Shown here: positions 21,721 to 33,060 of the stretch, in pieces
Layout of the letters: each line of letters opens with the position of its first letter
Position numbering within the stretch: the first letter of the stretch is position 1
Assembly: GCA_029204225.1 (NCBI GenBank)
Contig: CM055092.1
Span: forward strand, 22,097,669 to 22,161,668
Origin: Diphasiastrum complanatum
Taxonomy: Eukaryota > Streptophyta > Lycopodiopsida > Lycopodiales > Lycopodiaceae
Direction of reading: 5' to 3'
DNA length: 64,000 bases
Made by a program: the position numbers and the translations under genes
The notes under the pieces: model-generated
Databases searched by the model: none
What the model saw: only the letters and a program-made list of their open reading frames with translations
Told to the model about the DNA's origin: nothing

Positions 21721-21894
21721 CAGCAAGTCTGAAATCTTGGGAAAAAGAGCTGAGAGGGTTCTTCTTCGTAATTTCTTTGGAAGTACAGTCCTCAGAAACA
21801 ACTAAGTCATCTTTCCTTTCCCTTGTACAGTTGTAAATTAGTCTTTTTGACTTTTTTCATCAGAAGTTAAGGTACCTCTCTTTCAGTTTCCAAG

Positions 21895-23097
21895 ATGACC
21901 ACTCCTCAGGGACCTGATCAACCCCCAGAGAGAGGCTTCGACGAACTTGAAACAGAAGCCTTGGCTTATAGCAAAGGGAAAGAACCCATGGAAATGGAAG
22001 AACAGGAACAGTTCGCCGAAGAACTCGACGAACTGGTTACCAAGGAGCAGTTTCTCCAGTTGGTAACAGAAGTGGATGAACTGAAGTTGGCATTAGCCAA
22101 TTTCAAGTCCAGTGTGGATGACTCGTTCACTGAACTCAAGAGCTTGATTTTGAGTTCCGCGAAAGGAAGCCTGCCCTCCACTTCTCAGCTATCCCCTTCT
22201 CCACTTCCATCAGTTTCGGGTGAGACTTTACGGTCTCACCCCAGTGTCTTTAAAGATTTAAAGCCTCCTACTTTTAATGGGGAAGAGAAGGATAGAAATG
22301 CAGATATTCTACAAACCTTCCTCAGTAAATGGAAGAACATTCATGCTCTTAAATAGACCCCTGACCATTTGCAAGCTATTGAGGCCAGTCTTTCCTTAGG
22401 GCCTATGGCCTATAAGTGGTGGTTAAATCTCCAGGAGACTGGGCAGACTCCCCGGTCATGGAAAGCTTTTGAAGAAGCTTTCCTAAGAGAATTTCTACCA
22501 GAAAATGAACTTGATAGAGCCTGGGAAGCCTGGGAAAGAACAGTAATGAACAAGTCCCTCATCCAATATATCTCGCAGTATCGAGAAGCAATTTTAAAGA
22601 TTAAAAATATGGATGACTACCAGAAAATTAGGGGATTTGTCTGTGGCCTCAAAGATGAATATAAAGTAGAGGTAAGCTCGCCTACTACCCTTGAGCAAGC
22701 TCTCAGATATGCTCAAATCTATGATGATTCAGTGGGTAGGAAGAGGGCGAGACAGCAACCACTTTCTGAGCAGCCTCCTCAGAAAGACTTTCAATTTATA
22801 AAGAAATTTTTAAAAAGAAAGAAAGAAGATAAATTTAAAGGTGAAGCTCCTAAAAAACGCCCTTCACTCATACAGCCCTTAAAACCAGATGATTTTGAGA
22901 AAGCCAAACAAGAGCGTTTGTGCTTTGTGTGTATGGGCAAGGGACACACAGTCAGACAGTGTCCCAAGGGGCCTTTCACTAAAAAAGATAAGAAAGATAA
23001 AAAACAAGTTCATTTTGTTCAGACTTATGTTTCCCCAGTGACTCGGCAGCTTCCGAGATCAAAGTGTATCATGAAGATGATGAACACTATTGCCAGC
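21895..23097 (+). pseudogene. Gypsy gag with CCHC knuckle (one premature stop)
   Basis: The ATG at 21895 follows the leader and opens a ~400-codon frame interrupted by TAG at 22354. Residues 60-100 form a predicted coiled coil (VTEVDELKLALANFKSS). A Retrotrans_gag domain follows (PPTFNGEEKD, YKWWLNLQETGQTPRSWKAF, FLREFLPENELDRAWEAW), then a lysine-rich stretch and the knuckle CFVCMGKGHTVRQCPKGP at about 22920. The frame stops at 23095-23097, overlapping the protease frame by 34 bases. Confidence 0.9.
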
Positions 23098-23813
23098 TGA
23101 CCTCTGCAATGCTAGCGAGACCCTTCAGCTTTAGGCCGGATGACCTAGTACGTATGCATGGGAAAGTTGGTAACCAGTCAGTAAGAGTCATGGTTGATGA
23201 TGGGGCAACCCATAATTTCATCAACTACACCCTTGTTAAAAAGCTCAAACTACCAGAAGTACCTAGTCAGCATAGGTACATAGTTTCATTAGCTAAGGGT
23301 GAAGATAAAAAAATACGGGAAACTATGGTAAGTAAGTTAAATCTTGGTATTCAGGGGTACCAAGATGAAATAAACTTTCAGATAATGCACCTGGATCGAA
23401 CAGATATTGTTCTCGAGAGAGATTGGCTCTACAGTTTAGGACCTTCCCTCCACAAAAACTGTCAGGAGAACACCCTTAGCTTTCAGCATAAAGGCCGAGA
23501 GATCCAGTTGCATGGGGAGCATGATGTTCCCAACAGCCCTATGGTCTGCAGTTCAGAGCTCTGTCAGCTAATCGGAGACGAAGACCATCAAGTATTCTTA
23601 TGTGACTTTCAGTTTATTCCTAAAGTTTCTATTTCCAGTTCTATTCAGCAGAAAATCAGTAAATTAGAAACTTTATTGTCTAAATTTAAAGATGTTTTTC
23701 CTGAAGATTTGCCACATGGTTTACCACCTAGCAGAGAGGTAGATCATGTAATAAACCTAGTACCAGGTACAGCACCCATTTCTAAACCTCTGTATCGGAG
23801 GATGAAGAAATAA
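23064..23813 (+). pseudogene. Gypsy retropepsin and RT N-terminal connector
   Basis: The frame contains an RVP_2-type aspartic protease with RVMVDDGATHNFINYTLVKK. The usual active site is D-S/T-G, so D-D-G here is a likely loss-of-function change. It continues through the connector ([40 protein letters not shown]) that leads into RT and stops with TAA at 23811-23813, just before the fingers of RT. The next frame resumes at once, so one frameshift separates protease from RT. Confidence 0.85.
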
Positions 23814-23819
23814 CTAGGC

Positions 23820-25000
23820 AGTTAACAGATTATCTTGGGAAAGGCCAAATTCAGACCAGTAGTTCACCATGGGCCTCACCAGTCCTATTGGTGAAAAAGA
23901 AAGAGGGGTCTATGCGTCTTTGCATAGATTACAGAGCCCTCAATAAAGTCACAATTAAGAATAAATACCCTATGCCTCGGGCAGACGAGTTATTTGATCA
24001 ACTCGACGGGGCTAAGTTTTTCAGCAAAATAGACCTCAACTCGGGATATCATCAAGTCCGTATAAAATCGGAAGATGTCTCGAAAATAGCTTTTAGGACT
24101 CGTCACGGTCATTATGAGTTTAAGGTGATGCCATTTGGGCTCACAAATGCTCCAGCTACCTTTATGACCTTGATGAACAGTGTCCTCAGACCATACTTGG
24201 GTACGTTTGTAGTAGTATTTTTAGATGACATCCTCGTTTACAGCAAAACGAGGAAGGAGCATCTAAAACACCTCAGAAAGGTGTTTCGACTGCTCAGAAA
24301 GCATAAGCTCTATGCTAAACAATCCAAGTGTGAATTCTCCGTTGAAGAAGTAGCATATTTGGTTCACATTATCTCTTCAGATGGGATTAAGATGGACCCA
24401 AATAAGGTTAAAGCCATACTCAGTTGGCTAAGACCTCAGAATATTTTGGAACTTCAGATCTTTCTTGGTTTGGCGGGATATTACAGACGATTTGTCAAGG
24501 AATATGCTCAAATAGCAGTTCCTATGACAAATCTTCTTAAGGGGAAGGGAAAGGAGTTCATTTGGGAGTCCGCATAGCAGGAGAGCTTTGATGCTCTCAA
24601 AACAGCCTTAGCTACAGCACCAGTTTTAAAAGTCGTCGACACCCCAATCAGCCATTTGTGGTCGAAACAGATGCTAGCGACTATGCAGTAGGTGTTGTGC
24701 TAACTCAGGGTGGACGACCAGTTGCGTTCGAGAGTAAAAAACTCGAGCCAGCTCAGACTAGGTACAGTGCCTATGAAAAGGAACTCTTTTCTATAGTCCA
24801 TGCCCTTAAGACTTGGAGGCATTATTTGTGTGGTGCCAACTTTGAGGTCCTGACAGACCATGAGAGTCTCAGATACCTTTGCAATCAACCTGAGCTTAGA
24901 GGTCGGAAAGCTCGTTGGGCAGAGTTGATTCTTGATATGCAAGCAAAGCATAACAAGGAACAACAAGAGTTAAGGGAATTGGCACAAACAAGGCAAGCTT
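23820..25000 (+). pseudogene. Gypsy reverse transcriptase and RNase H
   Basis: RT blocks in order are [55 protein letters not shown] and [14 protein letters not shown] with the catalytic D-D. Then come [19 protein letters not shown] and, after TAG at 24575, RNase H (VETDASDYAVGVVL, AYEKELFSIVHALKTWRHYL, LTDHESLRYLCNQPELRGRK). A frameshift lies near 24640. Shortly after AELILDMQ (about 24945) the sequence becomes that of another gypsy gag, so the RNase H C-terminus and integrase are gone. Confidence 0.9.
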
Positions 25001-25507
25001 TGCACACTCTTCTATTTACACTTGTCCACCAAGACTAAATCCCCTGATGTCATGGTATTGTGGTTGGATTGATGGAGTTAAACTTCTCCATGATAATAAG
25101 ATTAACATGGTTGTCATGTATTTGTGAGGTAAAGCTTTTACGTGGTGGCAAGATCTTTGTGGGAAGCCAGAATTCCTCAAGACTTGGGAGGAGTTTTGTA
25201 AGGACTTCAACATGGCCTTTTTACCTATTCTTGAAGACTTCAAATTCTATCAACAGTGTGCGATGATTCACGTGGGGAACCGGCCCTTTGCAAGAATTCC
25301 AGGAGTATATTCTCATTTTGCTACTAGGATATATCTTGCTTTGGTCAAGTTGCACTTTATCCTGACTTTATCCAAAACTTTCCCACTAAAGGTTAGGAGG
25401 AAAAGAATCAAAAAAATGTTGAGGGGTTTTATTTAAAACATCGACGAGTACCTCTAGCAATTCTATGTTGAATTGTCCTTTGTTGATAATTTTGTTTGTG
25501 AGCATTG

Positions 25508-26094
25508 CATAGTTGCACAGAATCGCGTTTCTAGGAGGAGACGTTTCGGAAACCGCGTTTCTGAGAAACGTGTTTCTCCTTCCAGAATCGCAAAAGAAAA
25601 TTTAAAAAAATTTAAAAAAAAAATTTGAAAAAATAGCTTATGGCTGAAATGTTTTTAGGAGATCAATGGTCAAACCAGCGTTTTGCCTCTCAAAAGTGCA
25701 GTAGATGGGGCACAAACAGATCTTATTTTCAATAGCTATTTGGTTGTTATTTGCTCTGGTTTTCAATAAATGCTCAGGGGGTTCAGGGGGCGGTAGCCCC
25801 CTGAGAAACAAGGGGGTTTGGGGGGCAACGCCCCCCAACGGCAGGGTCCTCTAGACTGGCCTCTTCATGACTTGGCCTTCCAACTCCTTGAGCGAAAACA
25901 CACTTACTGGGACCATCTGTGATCGTAACAGACAGGCTACAGGTTAGTTTTGAATTTTTATCCTTGACATAACCCAACATGGATTAATGCACCTGAACTG
26001 GACCATCCTGCACCGAAAACAGTCGACAAACTACACAGTAATTATGCTCTTAATTAGAGCTTTAATCTGATACCCATATTGCCCATAAAAAAAC

Positions 26095-26145
<51 letters not shown>

Positions 26146-26242
26146 GTTTCTAGAATTTTTTTTTAAATTTCATAAACACGTTTCTGAACCGCATTTCTGA
26201 ACGTGATTCTGAAATGCATTTTAGAAACGCAGTGCATCTATG
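25508..26242. mobile_element. 735-bp hAT-type MITE with 8-bp target duplication
   Basis: GAGCATTG at 25500-25507 and 26243-26250 is an exact 8-bp target duplication in the gypsy relic. Inside it the left end reads CATAGTTGCAC and the right end GTGCATCTATG, an inverted repeat with one mismatch in 11. Further in, both ends carry many CGTTTCT/AGAAACG words. The middle has an inverted G/C-rich block (GGGGGCGGTAGCCCCC near 25795, GGGGGGCAACGCCCCCC near 25825) and an (AT)n tract at 26099-26141. It has no transposase ORF, so movement would need a hAT enzyme in trans. The 8-bp duplication is diagnostic of hAT elements. Confidence 0.9.
26099..26141. repeat. (AT)n microsatellite inside the hAT MITE
   Basis: Uninterrupted AT of about 43 bases. 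Confidence 0.95.
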
Positions 26243-27010
26243 GAGCATTGTTGCTTTAATACGGCAGTATTTAGCCCCAACGACCTAATTCATACCATAC
26301 GTGGCCAAGTCGTGACAACTTTGTTTGATGACAATTCTACACATAATTTTATGAACTCTAAATTGTTGTAAAAGCTAAAGGTGGAAATGTGGTGAAGCTG
26401 GGCATGAGCGCAGAAAGTAAGTTTGGAACCAGATGCTCCCACGCCTATTCATGACTATAAGAATAATTTAGACTTCATCTTATGTATTTGGACAAAGTAG
26501 ACATGATACTCAGCAAAGAATGGTTTTATGAGCATAATGAGTCATTAGAGAAGAACTATGTGACCCATAGTTGCATAATGGCTGCTCACTCATAGAACTT
26601 AATGGAAATGTGAATATTTCTCCTTCATACTTACTTTTTGCTATGGAAATGGTTGCATGTATAAATGATCCGGATTGTGATTCTTATTTATATTGGTTAA
26701 AGGATTTTGTTTACCATGAAGAATGCAATTTACAAAATAATGACTAACAACCTAAGGGAGGAGAATTCACCAAAGGGTGAAGCATTTTGGAAACTTGGGC
26801 ATGAGTGTAGTGACATTTTTCCAGAACAACTCCCAAAACGTCTTCCCACCTTTAGGGGTGTCGACCATGGCATAGAACTTCCTAGACACTCTCTTGTATC
26901 ATTGTATCCTTACAAAATGAGCACAAAGGACGAAGATGAAGCTTTTAAGCAACTACGATAATACTAAAAATGGGCCATGTAAGGCCTAGCAAATCCTCAT
27001 GGGGAGCCCC

Positions 27011-28360
27011 AGTCTTACTAGTTTGAGGAGGTAACAGCTCTCTCATGCCTATGAATTCACCCTTTGGCACCAAGGTCGCATTTATAGCTTGGCACAATCA
27101 CGTCAGCATAGGGAAATCAAATATGAAGCTTCAAAATAACAAAACGGAAACACATGGGAGGATAACATAACTCAATCTCCCTCACACGCACATCAAGCTC
27201 CCATATGTACACAAAATGTAGGACATATGAATGTAAAAATGCTATCACATGTCCGAACAGCCATACAATTTCAGGTTCTCTCTCATACTTGTTAAAGAAT
27301 ATAACTCCTCCTACATCAAGATGTTGACTGGCAAAATTCAGCTACTTGCTAGCTACTAACAACATGCCCTATTGTAGGAAACATGAACATTGAAGATGCA
27401 GTTTAACTAATAGGAATCTGAAGAGAAAGATGCACTTCACACCCTAAATGTCTAAAACCTGAACCATGCTGCACACAATTCCCTAATTGTCTATGTGCTC
27501 TATAAAATTTATTAGTGATAAAGTAAATAAGGATCATAAGCCATATTTTACAAAATTGCGGCCACCAACCACGACGCTAGAGCAACGATATTCTTGACAT
27601 CCTAACAGAACTACTTATCTTCTTACTGTTGCCTGACCATTTCACCACACTGGTGTTCAAACATGTAAAATAAACCACACAGCAGGAACCAACATCCAGA
27701 GAAAAATTTATACACGCATGGAGCTTGAGTACCTGAGTATGCTGCCATATTTCAAGTGCTTATCATTGATGCTATTCACAACCCTTTTGCTAGTCGTCTT
27801 AAACAATCAATTTACAAATTCCTTGTCAAGGCATCCTCATTTCATATCAAAACAACAGGCTTCGCACTCAAGGGCAATCTATTGCAATAGCCAAACGGCG
27901 GAGGATCGAAGAAACACCAGTGCCTAAGAAAGTTCCAGGATTTTGGCAATCTCCGCAAAGCCCACCTCTAAAACATATCCTTGATGCGAGAGAGCCAGAG
28001 CGGCTTCAGAAAGAAAGGTGCGGCAAAGCAGAAATGAAGGGAGAGCGCTTGCCCAATGCTTGAGCTAGACAGACAGATAAGTCTCGAGAGGGCAGAGAAG
28101 AGAGAGCGCGCAGAGAAGAGAGAGAGGATTGAAGGAAAGAAATCTTCGAGGATACAGACTAGACTGGACACATGACGGATAAACACAGCTAATGCGCCTC
28201 CATTTGGGCCCAGCGCGTGACTGCTTTAGGGGCTATCGTCTACTTTTAAGTGCTTATGCCGGTGTGATCTTCTCTTGAACCCATAATTAATGTTTGGGCT
28301 TATAGTGAACAGATGGCAGATTTTTATTGGATCTGATCACAAATGTTTAAACTCATATTA
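27011..28360. other. No gene recognised
   Basis: Short unrelated ORFs only. Around 27960-28190 the minus strand has a CT/GA-rich stretch resembling a plant 5' UTR or promoter-proximal region, but I cannot attach it to a gene. Confidence 0.4.
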
Positions 28361-28390
28361 GTTTGGGCCTTTCAATTGAAAGGCCCAAAC
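28361..28390. repeat. Perfect 30-bp palindrome
   Basis: The 15-base half site GTTTGGGCCTTTCAA is followed directly by its exact reverse complement. It lies six bases from the foldback element at 28396. Confidence 0.95.
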
Positions 28391-28395
28391 TTCAA

Positions 28396-28539
28396 TTATG
28401 CCCGTTAGCAGGCTTGAGCAGACCTGCTACCTAGTAGCAAGCAGCCTTCAATGCACCTCGCCGCAGGGCGGCTCGGTGCATGAAGGCTGCTTGCTACAGC
28501 CGGTAGCGGGCCTGCTCACGCCCGCTACCTAGTCCATAG
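28396..28539. mobile_element. Foldback element 1 (144 bp)
   Basis: Arms of about 60 bases (28401-28463 and 28469-28530) fold on a loop of a few bases; the inner stem pairs GCAAGCAGCCTTCA with TGAAGGCTGCTTGC exactly. The right end is ACCTAGTCCATAG and the left end TTATGCCCG is a decayed partner. It shares GCTACAGCCGGTAGC and ACCTAGTCCATAG with foldback element 2. No ORF and no clear target duplication. Confidence 0.8.
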
Positions 28540-28656
28540 CATTGTGAGGAGTGATATCGGACACATGGCATCATCCGATTGGCTAGGAAGAGGCAGATTC
28601 TAAGTCATAGCAGAGATTTTGAAACGTCTTCAATCTGCATCGTAGATTCACAACTG

Positions 28657-28776
28657 TTATGTCTAGCATTCGTGATCCAACGGTGGGCTACATGTTGTAG
28701 CTCTCCTCGCCGCTCCAACAGCTCGGAGTGCTACAGCCGGTAGCCCACCTTCGTATCACGAATACCTAGTCCATAG
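28657..28776. mobile_element. Foldback element 2 (120 bp), same family
   Basis: The left end TTATGTCTAGCATTCGTGAT pairs with the right end ATCACGAATACCTAGTCCATAG region, and inner blocks GGTGGGCTAC and TGTAGC pair with GTAGCCCACC and GCTACA. It ends with ACCTAGTCCATAG and contains GCTACAGCCGGTAGC, both identical to element 1. Non-coding. Confidence 0.8.
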
Positions 28777-30478
28777 TGAAACCCAAGATTGTGACCCACG
28801 TCCCCACCAACCGATGAGGCCATTTGGCTGGTCCATCCTAATTGAACTTGTGGGGCCATACCACGCGTATGTCCCACACTAATCCATAGGCACATGTAGC
28901 CACGTACAATTATGGCGATTATCATGATACGTTAGTCCATTCTGCGGATTCATGCTTAATGACAACGTCGTTTTGGAGGGCCATATCAATAAGAATCTCA
29001 ATTTTTTTGGATCCTTGTTCAAAGGGGACATTTTTGACTCAAGATTCTCCAAACCCTAGTTGGCCACTAACCTTGAGGTTTCAAGCCTTCCAAGGGCCTG
29101 CGTTTAGAAGTCCTTTTAGACTTTCTTTGTCTTTCTTCCTCTCATAGAATGTCATATTCCTTTCATTGTTTAAGTAGTTTTAATTTCACCCTTTCGCATA
29201 TACAAATATATTTTCATGGTGAAAGTTTCGTGTATATATTTGATTAAATAAGAGTTACAATAACGGTACTCCAATAAGTCTTAAGTTGGAGAACACTTCA
29301 TTTTCTCTCCATGAGAAAAGGGATGATAAAAGAAGAAGAAATACCCTGGTGAAGGGACATTGATAAAAAAGATATATACACCTCGAATGGGAAGTTTAAG
29401 CAAATGAAAGCCCAAACAAGAGCGAAGCTTGCACTAAAACTAAGATTAATCCAAATCTCGGCATTACAAATAAAGGTGCAAAAACTATGATGACGTCAGG
29501 GGGCTTGAACATAGGACCAAAGAAACTTTGGATCACAAACTAACAAACTAAGCCCTTGTTGAAAGGTGACAAAAATGAGAAGATATTAATTTTTAGTTAT
29601 ATCTTTAACAGTTACAGCATGTGGAGTAGCTTCAATCACCATACAATGCCATCCATTAGTTCATGCACAACGACCATATTTTGAACACCACCATATCATG
29701 CGACACCATTCTCGTCCATATCATTTATATTCACGTATAGCATTGGCAATGTCAAAAAGTGTTGTTGTGAAGATAGGTCTAGCTCGAAAAAAAAAACGAA
29801 TGAAAATAATTCGAGTGTCTAGAAAAAAAACTTTTCGTGCATGGCGGAATAAACTATCTTCATCTTTCCAATGCACGACTACGTCTATCAATTTCAAACA
29901 AAGCGATAGTGATAGAAATCATGTTTGAACTTATAGTAACTAACTTTGAAATCGCCAGTACTACAGTGATTACGTAGCCAAACAATTAAGCATTGAATTA
30001 TCAGACAAATAATTAGTCGCGAAGAACTCCAGAAAACGCATACATTCTGAGACGAAGCTGAACGCAATTAAAGATTTCATACTGAATCAATACTGAGTAC
30101 AATAAGTTGCGGATCGAAGCCGCATACTCTATGCTATCTCTGAGCAGCTAAAATGGAAGTCTGAATTGATGCGCAACGATGATAAGCAGTAGCGCAATAG
30201 CAATCTCTAAAACAACTGCCAGAGTCATTTTCTTAACATTTGAGGCTCTTTGAAAAAAGCGAAAAATGCAAAACTGTGATTTTACACGAGAATCCTGACA
30301 GGCGAAAAATGCGACACTGCATTTTTACAGGAGATTTTTGACAGGTGAAAAAGATGACACTGTTTCAAACTCCGTGTATTTCTGCAGACTGTGTAAAGGC
30401 ATGAAAAAATCCGTAGAACTGGATAAACAATGGATGAAGATTACAACCAATTAGTCGATTAGTACGAAGAAGAATAAT
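28777..30478. other. No gene recognised; contains the outer part of a Copia 3' LTR at its right end
   Basis: The last few hundred bases before 30484 should be the 3' LTR of the minus-strand Copia element that follows, but its outer limit cannot be set without the partner LTR. A K/R-rich ORF at 29698-29928 matches nothing I know. Confidence 0.4.
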
Positions 30479-30491
30479 CCAACACTTCCCC

Positions 30492-31690
30492 TTAATCTGA
30501 ATCCTTGAATGCCTTGACCTTCAAACTTAGTTCTACACAGAATCTTCTATGTGTATCCAAACTTAATGCTTTGGTAAAAACATCTGATGTCATATCTTGC
30601 GTTCTACAGTACTGCAATCTGACCTCTTCGTTGAGAACTTTGCTTCTGACAAAATGATACTTCATTTCAATGTGCTTACTCCTAGAATGAAATCTAGGGT
30701 TGGTTGATAAAGCAATGGCACTTTGATTATCACAAAATAATGTCGTCGGAGCATATTGGTTCATACCGATATTTGAGAGTAAGTTTCTCAACCAAATTGT
30801 TTCCTTTGTAGCTTGAGAGGCTGCAATATACTCTGATTCAGTAGAAAATAGAGCTATTGAAGATTGTTTGCGACTGTTCCAGGAAACTAGACCATTGTTG
30901 AGGAAGAATGTAAATCCGGAAGTAGATATACGAGTGTCTACATCTCCTACCCAACATGCATCTGTGTAACCACTGAGTAAATTGAGTTTGTCGTGCCGAC
31001 TGTTCCATAACAAATGCAAAACTCCATAGTAGCTCGAAGATATCTCTTGACTCTGATAAGAGCCTTCCAATGTGTTATACCAGGGTTAGTCATAAATTGA
31101 CTGAGAGAGCTGACTGCAAAAGCTATGTCTGGTGGCCTGGTACAAATCATGGCGTACATAAGAGATCCTATAATAGAGAATGGTAAGGATACTCATGCAT
31201 CTGCTTCTTCTCATGAATTGTTTGGGGACATTGGTCCTTTGACAATTTGAGTCCTGGTTCCATTGATGAGAGAGCTAACTTGCAATTCATCAGATTATAT
31301 CTGACTAACATGTTGTAGATGTATCTCTATTGTGTAATGTAGACCAACTACAGTTTTCTATCTCTGTGGATTTGTATACCAAGGTAAAAATTAGCTTCGC
31401 CCAGATCGGTCATGTCGAATTCGAAAGATAGCATTGTCTTGGTCTCTTTTATCAGATCGAAAGTGTTGCTAAAAAGCAATGTATCTTCCATGTATAAAGT
31501 GATAATGATAAAAGACTGCTGCACTGCTTTGAAGTAAACTTTTGAATCTGAAGAGCTAGGTGTGTAGCCGTGATCAATAAGAAAAATTTTGATCCTTTGA
31601 AACCATGCCCGATCAGATTGCTTCAAGCCATAAAGTGCCTTATGGAGTTTACACACATGATTGTTTACCCTCAAAAATATAATCTTCGGA
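30492..31690 (-). pseudogene. Copia RT C-terminal half and RNase H
   Basis: RT words are NHVCKLHKALYGLKQSDRAW and LYMEDTLLFS at about 31350-31680; the usual Y-V-D-D box is changed to Y-M-E-D, which loses a catalytic aspartate. After frameshifts come MICTRPPDIAFAVSSLSQFM (31150-31090) and RNase H GYTDACWVGDVDTRISTSGF, GLVSWNSRKQSSIALFSTES and TKETIWLRNLLSNIGM, ending VRLQYCRTQDMTSDVFTKAL. The stop is at 30492, next to the polypurine tract. Confidence 0.9.
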
Positions 31691-31829
31691 TTGCATGATG
31701 TAAATGTCTTCTTCTATAACTAATCTGCTGCAGCGACAAATGATAGCAAAAGTCAAAGAGAAGAATGCTTGACTACTGGACTGAAAGTCTCAGTTTAATT
31801 GATGTTGTATACATGAGAAAATCCTCTGG

Positions 31830-33051
31830 CTACAAGTCGTGCCTTTCTTCGATGCTTCCATCTGCGTTGTACTTGACTTTGAAAATCCATTTGCAATCAA
31901 CTACGTTTCTGCTGGCAAGTAATTCGACAATCGTCCACGTCTGGTTCTTGATAAAAGATGAATAATCTTTATCCATAGCTTCTTTCCAGAGATCTGAATC
32001 AGGCTGACTGAGTGCCTCTTGGACAGACGTTGGTTCCTGAACAAGATAAATTGTAGATTCATTGATATACCGGTTAGGTGGTCTGCTACTCCTTGAAGAT
32101 CTTCTAGGTAACACATGAAGTTGATTATTTCCATCATACTACAGTTGCTGATCTGCAACATCATCATCTTCTGATCCATTGTTGATTTGTTGTTTGTCAA
32201 GAGTAGAGGAGCTTGGATCTTCGATAGGAATAGTTGACTGAGGAACTGGAAAGTTCAATGCATCAGGAGAATCTGATAGGTTGGCTACATGGGGACTGTC
32301 CTTTCCTTTGAGGTCTTGAAATTGATCTTCGATGAAGATGACATCTCGGCTAGTGAATACCTTTGACTCGATGGGATAGAACAACTTGAAGGCTTGATCT
32401 GAAGTAGTGTAGCTGATGAAAACACATTTGATACTTTGGAAGTCAAGTTTCTTCCTGAGATCACGAGGAATCTGCACAAAAACAGTTATCCAAAAATTCG
32501 TAAGTTTGATAAAGAAGGTTTGGTAATTGTCCAAACTTTGAATGGTGTTTTGTCTGAGAAGCCTTTAGTAGGACATTTGTTCTGAATATAGACTATTGTT
32601 GAAACAGCTTCAGCCCAAAAGTACTTCGGAAGTGTCGCATGTGATAACATGCACTTTGCGCCGATTCAACTAAGGTTCTGTTCTTTCTCCCAGAAAGACC
32701 ATTTGACTGAGGTGAATAGGAAGTGATGTATTTCTGCTCTATGTCGTTGTTAAGGCAATAGTCCTTGAATTCATTGGAGATGTACTCTTCCCCGTTATTC
32801 GACCTCAGTGCTTTGATTTGTTTGTTAGTTTGATTTTCAGCATGCTCTTTGAATTGTCTGAATTTGATGAAAGCCTTTGATTTCTGTTCAACAAAATAAA
32901 CAACTCTTCTTCTGGAGAATTTGTCAATAAAGGTAATGAAATACTTTGCATCTAGCAATGAAGGAGTTTGCATAGGTCCACATATATCTGTATGAACAAC
33001 ATCTAACAGATCTTTTGTTGCATGCATATGGTTTAATCTAAAAGGAACCAT
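31830..33051 (-). pseudogene. Copia integrase and RT N-terminal region
   Basis: From 33051 leftwards: LLDVVHTDICGPMQTPSLLD (first catalytic Asp), ALRSNNGEEYISNEFKDYCL (the second catalytic position reads N where D is usual), and SYSPQSNGLSGRKNRTLVES (the E of the DDE triad falls in a G-x-x-x-R-K-N-R context, here S-G-R). Then the C-terminal segment FQSIKCVFISYTTSDQAFKL and SRDVIFIEDQ at 32139-32534, and the RT opening SLIQISGKKLWIKII / LWKEAMDKDYSSFIKNQTW at 31830-32114. Stops separate the blocks. The altered catalytic residues and frameshifts indicate an inactive copy. Confidence 0.8.
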
Positions 33052-33060
33052 CCAAAAACC

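Larger units (their letters stand above)
20775..25000 (+). mobile_element. Ty3/gypsy element with 5' LTR, leader repeats, gag, protease, RT and RNase H
   Basis: The element has a probable 5' LTR (about 20775-21084), a tRNA-iMet primer site, a ~790-bp leader with degenerate repeats, then gag, retropepsin, RT and most of RNase H in gypsy order. Just after RNase H near 24960 it runs into a different gypsy relic; integrase and the 3' LTR are missing. Gag is broken by a stop, gag and pro overlap in different frames, and two further stops interrupt RT-RNase H. The left LTR boundary is uncertain. Confidence 0.85.
24950..27010 (+). mobile_element. Second Ty3/gypsy relic, split by a MITE
   Basis: From about 24950 the plus strand gives gag matter (KHNKEQQELRELAQTRQALH, then GWIDGVKLLHDNKINMVVMY and GKAFTWWQDLCGKPEFLKTW in shifting frames) up to 25499. 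After the MITE it resumes with IRGQVVTTLFDDNSTHNFMN, a degenerate protease region, and near 26810 with FPEQLPKRLPTFRGVDHGIE, the segment before RT. Stops and frameshifts are frequent. Large parts of gag and protease are missing. Confidence 0.75.
30479..33051 (-). mobile_element. 5'-truncated Ty1/copia element (integrase, RT, RNase H, 3' LTR edge)
   Basis: The minus strand carries integrase core, RT and RNase H in Copia order, then the polypurine tract TTAAGGGGAAG (complement of 30485-30495) and the first bases of the 3' LTR (TGTTGGATTATTC, complement ending at 30484). At 33051, within the N-terminal part of integrase, the element stops abruptly against plus-strand gypsy gag sequence. Gag, protease and the 5' LTR are missing. 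Confidence 0.85.

Noticed and set aside
29698-29928. K/R-rich ORF (MSKSVVVKIGLARKKKRMK) as a possible organellar ribosomal protein
   Set aside because: No recognisable ribosomal protein motif and a run of A bases explains the lysines.
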